Shown: positions 1 to 12,200 of the stretch, piece by piece
Numbering within the stretch: the stretch's first letter is position 1
How the letters are laid out: each line of letters starts with the position of its first letter
Assembly (NCBI GenBank): GCA_029582155.1
Contig: CM055908.1
Coordinates: forward strand, 24,223,257 to 24,287,256
Length of the DNA stretch: 64,000 nucleotides
Origin: Panopea generosa
Lineage: Eukaryota; Mollusca; Bivalvia; Adapedonta; Hiatellidae
Reading direction: 5' to 3'
Notes under the pieces: generated by a model
Database searches by the model: none
What the model was told of the DNA's origin: nothing
The model's input: only the letters and a program-made list of their open reading frames with translations
Made by a program: the position numbers and the translations under genes

Positions 1-110
1 CAAGAACTGAGTGTTGTTTTTAGAGAGTCACCAGGTCGTATTGGTGATCGAATCACGCAACCTCTGGCGTGAGCGGCCACTACACTACCGACCCGCCTAA
101 TTCAATTCAG
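1..110 (-). repeat. tRNA-derived SINE remnant
   Basis: Read on the minus strand this is the head of a tRNA-like sequence: a GCGGGT start, the segment GGCCGCTCACGCCAGAGGTT and a decayed B-box. A closely related copy lies at 57065-57175 in the same orientation, sharing the segment CCTCTGGCGTGAGCGGCCA and the TGAGTGTTGTTTT end. The copy may continue beyond the left edge of the window. It is called a SINE rather than a tRNA gene because the arms do not pair well and the same body occurs twice. Confidence 0.5.
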
Positions 111-960
111 CTAATACATGTTTTAAATCTTGCTATTTCAAAAGTTTGTTATGGCGGCACCATCAACGCGAGCAACGCAGAAGAAAATGTATGTATATTT
201 GCATGTCATGACATGTGTAAATTATTTTAAATGGACCAGTCTGCTAAAACATGTATACAATTAAAATATCTACACTGCGTATATCAAACTATCAAAAGCA
301 CTGAGACAGAAACAACCAAACTGGTGGACAAACTGAGGCAAACAAATAATCAATACAACACTGAAATCTATGTTTCATCTATTTTCATTCAATGTTATAT
401 TAAAAAAAGAGATTTAGCCAGAAAAACAATATGCCATCGGCTCCTAACAAGATAGTGATGTGCTATGATTGTGTCTAAGACTAATTCTAAGTGGTGCTGT
501 AGCGTAATAAGCAAGGCGTGCGCCTGTCAATCTAGACAGACATTTTTTTTTTGTAAATAAAAATGTTTATAAAAACATTCAAGGTATACGTGTTATTATG
601 TTTATCTTTATTCAAAAGAATTAAGTTATAAATGTATATACATTCACTTAAGTATATTTGCCGCCCCCACCCCTTACACCAATCCTGGATCCGCACCTGC
701 ACGCCCCCTCTAAATTGAAATCCTGGATCCGCTCCTGCTAACTGTAACCGGGGTTTTATAGCGCATCATCGTTTTATTTGTTGAGTTGAAGAAATTAAAG
801 TCCGGTATATTTTGAATGCAGTTTAAAATTACAGTGTATGCAAGGAAACGTATAATAGCGTACTCCAATTTCATACTTAAAGGGAATATATCAGTGTTAT
901 TCAAAATTTTAAAATAGGCTAAAAACATTTTATACATGTATATACTCACTGAACTCGACA
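111..960. other. Unannotated AT-rich stretch
   Basis: I see no gene here. Short open frames at 231-455 (plus) and 710-961 (minus) have no recognisable domain and no splice support. At 662-735 the phrase TCCTGGATCCGC occurs twice about 40 bases apart beside a C-rich patch, which suggests a small local duplication. Confidence 0.4.
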
Positions 961-1140
961 TTGTGTCTCATTATCATTCGTCTCTCACCACTGATTCAAG
1001 TGGGAAAGTTATCAGTTACTTGCGGAGACGGGGTGTGCTCGAGTACTGGTTAATCCCAGGAAACAGTGGTTAGGTTAACTGATCGTCTATAAGCCCTCGA
1101 TGGCATAAAAATGACGCTAAATATTCAATCAATCAATCAA
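961..1140 (+). repeat. Bivalve-type SINE, 3' half
   Basis: The segment contains GTTACTTGCGGAGAC, TACTGGTTAATCC and CAGTGGTTAGGTTAACTG and ends in GACGCTAAATATTC followed by four ATCA units. From memory this matches the conserved 3' body and short-repeat tail of SINEs widespread in bivalves; I could not search to confirm it. The tRNA-like head is missing or beyond recognition, so this is a truncated copy. Confidence 0.6.
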
Positions 1141-1514
1141 TCTGAACTCGTATTGCCAAAATATATTTATTTAAACATGTCAAAATAATATATTGAAAAG
1201 GGCTTTCCCATCTTGGGCTACGCGCCTATGTTAGACTAAAATATATTTCCCGTTTAAAATTGCAACATATTTTGTGATGTATTAAATGAGTCACCTGATT
1301 TCATTTTGATTTCAATTTGATCCATTATATAGATTACATGTAGTACAAATTTGTTTCATTTTAGAAAGAGTCAGAATACGATGCAAAGGTTTTTAAATAG
1401 TATTTAGTGCTGTCTATTTTTAGAATTAGGATTTTGTTTCAAGTATACCTCTTCAATTTATTGATTGATTTGACATACTAAATTCTAGTAATATTTTATT
1501 AATGATAGTGATAT

Positions 1515-1577
<63 letters not shown>
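1515..1577. repeat. (TC)n microsatellite
   Basis: About 31 uninterrupted CT units. They keep frames open on both strands and create Leu-Ser and Arg-Glu runs, so the open frames at 1499-1684 (minus) and 1502-1945 (plus) are products of the repeat. Confidence 0.95.
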
Positions 1578-1578
<1 letters not shown>

Positions 1579-1606
1579 TGTGTTCCGTAAATGCATATGT
1601 GTAAAA

Positions 1607-1662
<56 letters not shown>

Positions 1663-1760
1663 GGTGCTCGTATGTGTTAATCACGTGACGAAAACATCCT
1701 GGGATGCGCTAGAAGGAACCTTTGTTAGGCAAAATATTGTATATCAAGGACTTATGGTTG
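1578..1760 (+). repeat. Duplicated flank, copy 1, with (TA)n
   Basis: From GTTCCGTAAATGCATATG, through a TG/TA microsatellite at about 1610-1660, to GCGCTAGAAGGAACC and AGGCAAAAT. The same order recurs at 2284-2376 and 2837-2875, where it is split by about 460 bp. The TA tract is much longer here than in copy 2. The duplicated phrase AATCACGTGACGAAAACATC is shared exactly. Confidence 0.6.
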
Positions 1761-2283
1761 GCGATTTACACTTGACTGAGCAGGTAATAGATACACACTT
1801 GACTGAGCACATAATGGATACAAGGGTACTGTCAAAGGCTTACCGAACAGTAGAGCGCCGCCATCTTAATATGTTTCCCTGTTCTATTATGGTACCCATT
1901 CAAATTTTCGTAGTACGCAGAGGACCAGTCTACCGCTTTCTTTGACTCATGCATATTCATTACAAATAGCCTCTATGCCAATGTATATTCATACGCCTTA
2001 AAATCAATCTATTGTAAAAATGCAAGTTTTTAACAGCAGACCGACTAGGAACAATTATTCATTTCGAGTATTAACCCCTGCATTGAATATTTGATAATAA
2101 AGAATAGAGATTAATATAATGATTAATGCATAGACTCCCGCCAAATAATCAAGTAATGAAATAGTCGTTTGTCACGTGATAATTTAGCTTCAAAATATAT
2201 CTGTGCAATATTTGCAAATGCTGAAGTTCAGGTTTGCAAATGCTTCCTTTCATATATTTTGACCTGTCTAGATCTTTTATATT
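1761..2283. other. Unannotated AT-rich stretch with a short direct repeat
   Basis: The only internal structure noticed is a doubled phrase near 1765-1825: CACTTGACTGAGCA occurs twice, about 28 bases apart. No gene or mobile element is recognised in the rest. Confidence 0.4.
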
Positions 2284-2875
2284 GCGTTCCGCAAATGCAT
2301 ATGTGTTAAATGTGTGTGTGTATATATATACAGGTGCTCGTATGTATTAATCACGTGACGAAAACATCCGGGGAGGGCATGGCTCGCTTCTTGAGTTCTT
2401 CGCTACAAACGTTTATCGTGTAAAGGTAGAAGTTTGTACGATTTGCATATATGGAATAATGTTCCTCGTTTGGTTAGTCACAATGAGGTACCTGAAACTT
2501 TGATTTTTTGAAAATGTATTGCTGTCAATGTTATGACTGATTTATACTATGGAGTAGTAAGTGAGGCAAGGTATAGTACAGAAATTTATTGTAAATCACG
2601 TTCCTTTACAAAGGGCACAACCCTATGCTACATAAGCACCAGGTTAACTTTGATAAAATTATAAATATTAACTGGTTGAGTTATATAAAAGCACATGCAA
2701 CACATCTATAACATATTTTGTTTTTAAAAAAAAATCCACATTAAGTTTCTACACAGATTTTTCGTAACTGTTATATTGGACATGTGTAACATGATTGTTC
2801 TAAAATCAGATTTTCTTAAAATACAGAATATTGTTTATGCGCTAGAAGGAACCTTTTGCTAGGCAAAATCTTGTT
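2284..2875 (+). repeat. Duplicated flank, copy 2, interrupted
   Basis: Left half 2284-2376 (GTTCCGCAAATGCATATG through AAAACATCCGGGG) and right half 2837-2875 (GCGCTAGAAGGAACC) match the two ends of copy 1 at 1578-1760. The 460 bp between them is either an insertion here or sequence lost from copy 1. I found no clear terminal inverted repeats or target duplication at the junctions. Confidence 0.5.
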
Positions 2876-3055
2876 TTACTTTCAATTTTGAAAGAATTTG
2901 TGGGTGGGGTAATATTGTTAGTATGTATCAAGGACGTTTGTATTACTTTCGATTTTGAAAGAATTGGTTGGTGGGGTAATATTGTTATTACATATAAAGG
3001 ACGTTTGTTTCACTTTCTATTTTGATAGAATTTGTGGGTGGGGTAGAACGGGTTA
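2876..3055 (+). repeat. Three-copy tandem repeat of about 65 bp
   Basis: Three successive units read TTTACTTTC-ATTTTGAAAG-AATTTGTGGGTGGGG, each ending in a TATTGTTA or AGAACGG variant, with AAGGACGTTTGT at the joins. Copies have diverged by several substitutions. No coding sense seen. Confidence 0.7.
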
Positions 3056-3239
3056 GTCTGTTTTCGGATACTTTATGGCAAAATATCAATTAAGGGTCCG
3101 AAAGACCTGATTTTATCTCTAACAGTTGCAAGTGAAATTTTGTGCCCCGTACTTTGTCTACACATCGCTGATATAAACAATATAATCGCTTTCATATGCA
3201 GGGAACCATCGCGGGATCCCGGATATAATGTCGTAAAAG

Positions 3240-6200
3240 TACAGCATTTGGTTATAGGGCTTTAACAAGTACAACAGGTGATACTGGGAGTTTTGTATAT
3301 GGCATTTGGTTATAGAGTTTTAGCAAATACAACAGGTTATACTGGGTATTTTGTATATGACATTTGGTTATATGGCTTTTGTATATGCCATTTGGTTATA
3401 GGGCTTTAACGAGTACAACAGGAGCTACTGAGTGTTTTGTATATGCCATTTGGTTGTTGGGCATTAACAAGTACAACAGTCGATACTGGGTGTATTGTAT
3501 ATGTCATTTCGTTATAGGGTTTTCAGAAGTACAACAGTTGTTACTGAGTGTTTTGTATATGCTATTTGGTTATAGGGAATCAACAAGCACAACAGTTGAT
3601 AATTAGTGTTTAGTATATAGCATTTGGTTATAGGGGTTTCAGAAGTCAAAAAGTTAATACTGAGTGTTTTGTATATGATATTTGGTTATAGGGCGTTAAC
3701 AAGTACAACAGTTGATACTGAGTGTTTTGTATAAGACATTTGGTTATAGGGAGTTAACAAGTAGAACAGTTGATACTAGGTGTATTGTTTATGACATTTG
3801 GTTATCGGGCTTTAACTAGCACAACAGGTGATACTGAGTGTTTTGTATTTGACATTTGGTTATAGGTCTTTTAGAGGTACAAAAGTTAATACTGAGTGTT
3901 TTGTATAAAAAATTATGCCATTTGGTTATAGGATTTTCAAAAGTACAACAGGAGATACTGGGTATTTTGTATATGACATTTGGTTATAAGGATTTAACAA
4001 GAACAGCATGTGATACTGAGTGTTTTGTATATGACAATTGGTAGTAGGATTTTCAGAGGAACAACAGGTGATACTGAGTGTTTTGTATATGCAATCTGGT
4101 CATAGGGCTTTAACAAGTACAGTAGTTGATACTGAGTGTTTTGTATATGACATTTGGTTATAGGGCTTTAAAAGGTTCAACAGTTAATACTGAATGTTTC
4201 GTATATGACATTTGGTTATAGGGATTTAACAAGTACAAAAGTCGATACTGGGTGTTTTTATATGCCACTTAGTTATAGGGCTTTAACAAGTAGAAAAAGT
4301 GAAAAGGGATTTTTTTGTATATGACATTTGGTTATAGGGCTTTAACAAGTACATCAGTTGATACTGAGAGTTTTGTATATGACATTTGGTTATAAGACTA
4401 TAACAAGTTCAACAGTCGATACTGGGTGTTTTGTATATGCCATTTGGTTACATGGCTTTAACAAGTACAACAGTCGACACTGGGTGTTTTGTATATGCCA
4501 TTTGGTTACATGGCTTTAACAAGTACAACAGTCGACACTGGGTGTTTTGTATATGCCATTTGGTTATATGACTTTAACAAGTACAGCAGTCGATACTGGG
4601 TGTTTTGTATATGCCATTTGGTTATAGGGCTTAAACAAGTACAACAGTCGACACTTGGTGTTTTGTATATGCCATTTGGTTACATGGCTTTAACAAGTAC
4701 AACAGTCGACACTGGTTGTTTTGTATATGCCATTTGGTTATATGGCTTTCACAAGTACAACAGTCGACACTGGGTATTTTGTATATGCCATTTGGTTATA
4801 TGGCTTTAACAAGTACAACAGTCGACACTTGGTGTTTTGTATATGCCATTTGGTTATAGGGCTTTAACAAGTACAACAGTCGACACGGGGTGTTTTGTAT
4901 ATGCCATTTGGTTATAAGACTTTAACAAGTACAACAGTCGATACTGGGAGTTTTGTATATGCCATTTGGTTATATGGCTAAACAAGTACAACAGTCGATA
5001 CTGGGTGTTTTGTATATGCCATTTGGTTATAAGACTTTAACAAGTACAACTGTTGATACTGAGTGTTTTGTATATGCCATTTGGTTATAAGACTTTAACA
5101 AGTACAACAGTCGATACTGGGTGTTTTGTATATACCATTTGGTTATATGGCCTTAACAAGTACAACAGTCGATACTGGGTGTTTTGTATATGCCATTTGG
5201 TTATAGGGCTTTAACAAGTACAACAGTCGATACTGGGTGTTTTGTATATGCCATTTGGTTATAAGACTTTAACAAGTACAACAGTCGATACTGGGTGTTT
5301 TGTATATGCCATTTGGTTATAAGACTTTAACAAGTACAACAGTCGACACTTGGTGTTTTGTATATGCCATTTGGTTATATGGCTTTAACAAGTACAACAG
5401 TCGATACTGGGTGTTTTGTATATGTCATTTGGTTATATGGCTTTAACAAGTACAACAGTCGACACTTGGTGTTTTGTATATGCCATTTGGTTATATGACT
5501 TTAACAAGTACAGCAGTCGATACTGGGTGTTTTGTATATGCCATTTGGTTATATGGCTTTTACAAGTACAACAGTCGATACTGGGTGTTTTGTATAAACC
5601 ATTCGGTTATATGGCTTTAACAAGTACAACAGTCGATACTGGGTGTTATGCATATGACATTTGGTTATAGGGTTTCAGAAGTACAATAGGAGATGCATGG
5701 TGTATTGTATATGACATTTGGTTATAGGGCTTTAACAAGTACAACAGGAGATAATGGGTATTTTGTATATGCCATTTTGTTATAGGGTTTTCAGAAGTAC
5801 AACAGGTGATACTGAGTGTTTTGTATATGCCATTTGGTTATAGGGCTTTAACAAGTAAAACAGTTGATGCTGGGTGTATTGTATATGACATTTGGTTATA
5901 AGGTTTTATCAAGTACATCAGTTGATACTGGGTGTACTGTATATGGCATTTGGTTATAGGGTTTTATCAAGTAAAACAACTGATTCTGAGTGTATTGCAT
6001 ATGGCATTTGGTTATAGGGTTTTATCAAATACAACAGTTGATACTAAGTGTATTGTATATGGCATTTGGTTATAGGGTTTTAACACGTACAACAGTTGAT
6101 ACTAGGTGTATTGTATATTACATTTGGTTATTGGGTTCTCAGAAGTACAACAGGAGATACTGTGTATTTTGTATATACCATTTTGTTATACGGCTTTAAC

Positions 6201-9200
6201 AACTACACCTGTTGACACTGAGTGTATTGTATATGGCATTTGGTTATAGAGTTTTCAGAGGTACAACATATGATAGTAAGTGTTTTGTATACGCCATTTG
6301 GTTATAGGGCTTTAATAAATACAACAGGTGATATTGAGTGTATTGTACATGCCATTTGGATTTAGAGCTTTAACAAGTACAACAGGTAATACTGAGTGTT
6401 TTGTATATGACATCATGTTATAGGGTTTTAACAAGTACAACAGTTGATACTGAGTGTATTGTTTATGTCATTTGGATTTAGGGCTTTAACAAATACAACA
6501 GGGGATACTGATTGTATTGTATATGACATTTGGTTATAGGGCTTTAACAAGTACAACAGGTGTGATAGAGAGTGTTTTTCTATATGCCATTTGGTTATAG
6601 GGCTTTAACAAGTACAACATGTGATAGAGAGTGTTTTTCTAAATGCCATTTGGTTATAGGGCTTTAACAAGTACAACAATTGATAGAGAGTGTTTTTCTA
6701 TATGCCATTTGGTTATAGGGCTTTAAAAAGTAGAATAGTTGATACTTAGTGTTTTGTATATGACATTTGGTTATAGGGTTTTAACAAGTACAACAGGTGA
6801 TACTGGGTCTTTTGTATATGCAATTTGGTTATAGAGCTTTTACAAGTAGAAAAGGTGACACTTGGTATATTTTATATGCAAATTGGTTATAGGGCTTTAA
6901 CAAGTACAACAGTTTATACTGAGTGTTTTTATATGGCATTTGGTTATAGGGCTTTAACAAGTACAACAGGTGATACTGGGAGTTTTGTATATGGCATTTG
7001 GTTATAGAGTTTTAACAAATACAACAGGTTATACTGGGTATTTTGTATATGACATTTGGTTATATGGCTTTTGTATATGGCATTTGGTTATAGATCTTTA
7101 ACAAGTACAACAGGTGATGCTGGGTATTTTGTATATGACATTTGGTTATATGGCTTTAACAAGTACAACAGCTGATACAGGGTGTTTTGTATATGACATT
7201 TGGTTATAAGGTTTTCAGAAATACAACAGGTGATACTCAGTGTTTTTTATTTAACATTTGGTAATAGGGCTTTAACAAGTAAAACAGTTGATCCTTGGTG
7301 TATTGTATATGGCATTTGGTTATATAGTATTAAGAAGTACACCATTTCATACTAGGTATATTGTATATGACATTTGGTTATAGTGTTTTCAGAAGTACAA
7401 CAGGAAATATTGGGTATTTTGTATATGATATTTGGTCAAAGGGTGTTAACAAGGAGAACAGTTGGTACTAGGTATTTAGTATATGATATTTGGTTATGGG
7501 GCGTTAACAAGTACAACAGTTGATACTGAGTGTTTTGTATATGACCTTTGGTTATAGGGCTTTAAGAAGTACAACAGGATATACTGGGTGTTTTGTAGAT
7601 GACATTCGGTGATAGGGCTTTAAAAATACAACAGTTGATACAGAGTGTTTTGTATAAGACATTTGGTTGTAGGGCTTTAATAAGTACAGCAGGTGATACA
7701 GAGTGTTTAGTATATGAAGTTTGGTTATATGGCTTGAACAAGTACAACAGTTGATACTGGGTCTTTTGTATATGACATTTGGTTATTGGACTTTAACAAG
7801 TACAACAGTTGATACTAGGTGTATTGTATATGACATTTGGTTATAGGGTTTTAACAAGTACAATAGTTGATGCTAGGTGTATTGTATATGGCTTTTTGTT
7901 ATAGGGTTTTAACAAGTACAACTGTTGATACTAGGTGTATTGTATATGGTATTTGGTTATAGGGCTGTAGCAAGTACAACAGGCGAAACTGGGTGATTTG
8001 TATATGACATTCGGTTATAGGGGTCTCAGAGGTACAACAGGTGATACTGAGTGTTTTGTATATGATATTTGGTTAAGGGCTTTAACAAGCACAACAGTTG
8101 ATAATTAATGTTTTGTTTATGACATTTGATTATAGGGGTTTCAGAAGTACAACAGTGGATACTGAGTGTTTTGCATATGACATTCGGTTATAGGTCTTTA
8201 ACAAGTACAACAGTTGATACTAGGCGTATTATATATGACATTTGGTTAGAGGGTTTTCAGGAGTACAACAGGAGATACTGGGTATTGTGTATATGACATT
8301 TGGGTATAGAGCTTTAACAAGTACAACAGGAGATACTGGGTATTTTGTCTATGACATTCAGTTATAGGGTTTTCAGAAGTACAACAGGAGATATTGCATA
8401 TTTTGTATATGACATTTGGTTATAGGGTTTTCAGAAATACAACAGGTGATATTGGGTATTTTGTATAGGGCATTTAGTTATAGGGATTTGACAAGTACAA
8501 CACGTTACACTGGGTGATTTGTATATAACATTTTATTATAGAGTTTTCAGAAGTACAACAGTTGATATGGGTGTTTTGTATATGACATTTGGCTATAGGA
8601 CGTTTACAATTACAACAGTTGGTACTAAGTGTTTTTTCTATGACAATTGGTTACAACGCTTTAACAAGTACATCATTGATACTGAGTGTTTTGCATGTGA
8701 TATTTGGTTACAGGGATTCAATAAGCACAACAGTTGATAACTAGTGTTTTGTATATGGCATTTGGTTATAGGGGTTTAAGAAGTCAACTAGTTGATACTG
8801 AGTGTTTTGTATATGACATTTGGTTATAGGGCTTTAACAAGTACAACAGTTGATACTAGATAGTTTGTATATGATAGTTGATTATTGGACGTTAACAAGT
8901 AGAACAGTTAATACTTGGTATTTTGTATATGATATTTCGTCATAGGGCGTTAACAAGTACAACAGTAGATACTTGGTATTTTGTATATGACATTTGGTCA
9001 TTGGACGTTAACAAGTACAACAGTTAATACTTGGTATTTTGTATATGACATTTGGTTATAGGGCTTTAACAAGTACAACAGTTGATACTTGGTATTTTGT
9101 ATATGACATTTGGTCATAGGGCGTTAACAAGTACAACTGTTGATTCTTGGTATTTTGTATATGACATTTGGTCATAGGGCGTTAACAAGTACAACAGTTG

Positions 9201-12200
9201 ATATTTGGTATTTTGTATATGATATTTGGTTATAGGGCTTTAACAAGTACAACAGTTGATACTTGGTATTTTGTATATGATATTTGGTAGTTGGGCGTTA
9301 ACAAGTACAACAGTTGGTTATAGGGCTTAAACAAGTACAACAGTTGATACTTTGCATTTTGTATATGATATTTGGTTAGAGGGCTTTAAGAAGTACAACA
9401 GTTGATAATTGGTATTTTGTATATGACATTTGGTCATAGGGCGTTAACAAGTACAACTATTGATACTTGGCATTTTGTATATGATATTTGGTTATAGGGC
9501 TTTAACAAGTACAACAGTTGATACTTGGTATTTTATACTTGGTATTTTGCAAATGATATTTGGTTATAGGGCTTGAACAAGTACAACAGTTGATACTCGG
9601 TATTTTGTATATGACATTTGGTCATAGGGCGTTAACAAGTACAACAGTTAATACTTGGTATTTTGTATATGACATTTGGTCATAGGGCGTTAACAATAAC
9701 AACAGTTGAAACTTGGCATTTTGTATATGCTATTTGGTTATAGGGCTTTAACAAGTACAACAGCTGATACTTGGTATTTTTGTATATGATATTTGATTAT
9801 AGGGCTTTAACAAGTACAACAGTACAATTGGTATTTTGTATATGACATTTGGTCATAGGGCGTTAACAAGTACAACTGTTGATACTTGGTATTTTGTATA
9901 TGACATTTGGTCAGAGGGCGTTAACAAGTACAACAGTTGGAACTTGTTATTTTGTATATGATATTTGGTTATAGGGCTTTAACAAGTACAACAATTGATA
10001 CTTCGTATTTTGTATATGACATTTGGTCATTGGGCGTTAACAAGTACAACAGTTGGTTATAGGGCTTTAACAAGCACAACAGTTGATACTTGGCATTTTA
10101 TTTCTGATATTTGGTAATAGGGCTTTAAGAAGTACAACAGTTGATACTTGGTATTTTGTATATGACATTTGGTCATAGGGCGTTAACAAGTACAACAGTT
10201 GATACTTGGTATTTTGTATATGACATTTGGTCATTGGGCGTTAACAAGTACAACAGTTGGTTATAGGGCTTTAACAAGTACAGCAGTTGATACTTGGCAT
10301 TTTATTGATGATATTTGGTAAAAGGGCTTGAAGAAGTACAACAGCTGATACTTGGTATTTTATACTTGGTATTTTGTATATGACATTTGGTCATAGGGCG
10401 TAAACAAGTACAACTATTGATACTTGGCATTTTGTATATGATATTTGGTTATAGAGCTTAAACAAGTACAACAGTTGATACTTGGTATTTTATACTTGGT
10501 ATTTTGTATATGCTATTTGGTTATAGGGCTTTAACAAGTACAACAGTACACTTGGTATTTTGTATATGACATTTGGTCATAGGGCGTTAACAAGTACAAC
10601 TGTTGATACTTGATATTTTGTATATGACATTTGGTCATAGGGCGTTAACAAGTACAACTGTTGATACTTGGTATTTTGTATATGACATTTGGTCATAGGG
10701 TGTTAACAAGTACACAGTTGATACTTGGAATTTTGTATATGATATTTGGTTATAGGGCTTTAACAAGTACAACAGTTGATACTTGGTATTTTGTATATGA
10801 CATTTGGTCATTGGGTGTTAACAAGTACAACAGTTGGTTATAGGGCTTTACCAAGTACAACAGTTGATACTTTGCATTTTATTTATGATATTTGGTAATA
10901 GGGCTTTAAGAAGTACAACAGTTGATACTTATTATTTTGTATATGACATTTGGTCATAGGGCTTCAACAAATACAACAGTTGATACTTGGTATTTTGTAT
11001 ATGACATTTGGTCATTGGGCGTTAACATGTACAACAGTTGGTTATAGGGCTTTAACAAGTACAGCAGCTGATACTTGGCATTTTATTTATGATATTTGGT
11101 AATAGGACTTTAAGAAGTACAACAGCTGATACTTGGTATTTTGTATATGATATTTGGTTATAAGGCTTTAACAAGTACAACAGTACATTTGGTATTTTGT
11201 ATATGACATTTGGTCATAGGGCGTTAACAAGTGCAACTGTTGATACTTGGTATTTTGTATATGACATTTGGTCATAGGGCGTTAACAAGTACAACAGGTA
11301 ATACTTGGTATTTTGTATATGACATTTGGTAAAAGGGCTTTAACAAGTACAACAGTTGATACTTGGGATTTTGTATATGACATTTGGTCATTGGGCGTTA
11401 ACAAGTACAACAGTTGGTTATAGGGCTTTTACAAGTACAGCAGTTGATACTTGGCATTTTATTTATAATATTTGGTAATAGGGCTTTAAGAAGTACAACA
11501 GCTGATACTTGGTATTTTGTATATGATATTTGGTTATAGGGCTTTAACAAGTACAACAGTACACTTGGTATTTTGTATATGACATTTGGTCAAAGGGCGT
11601 TAACAAGAACAACTGTTAATACTTGTTATTTTGTATATAACATTTGGTCATAGGGCGTTAACAAGTACACCAGTTGATACTTGGAATTTTGTATATGATA
11701 TTTGGTTATAGGGCTTTAACAAGTACAACAGTTGATACTTGGTATTTTGTATATGACATTTGGTCATTGGGCGTTAACAAGTACAACAGTTGGTTATAGG
11801 GCTTTACCAAGTACAACAGTTGATACTTTGCATTTTATTTATGATATTTGGTAATAGGGCTTTAAGAAGTACAACAGTTGATACTTATTATTTTGTATAT
11901 GACATTTGGTCATAGGGCTTCAACAAATACAACAGTTGATACTTGGTATTTTGTATATGACATTTGGTCATTGGGCGTTAACATGTACAACAGTTGGTTA
12001 TAGGGCTTTAACAAGTACAACAGCTGATACTTGGCATTTTATTTATGATATTTGGTAATAGGACTTTAAGAAGTACAACAGCTGATACTTGGTATTTTGT
12101 ATATGATATTTGGTTATAGGGCTTTAACAAGTACAACAGTACATTTGGTATTTTGTATATGACATTTGGTCATAGGGCGTTAACAAGTGCAACTGTTGAT

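Noticed and set aside
1502..1945. 147-codon plus-strand frame
   Set aside because: It runs through (TC)n and (TA)n microsatellites into a duplicated flank. No domain and no splice sites.
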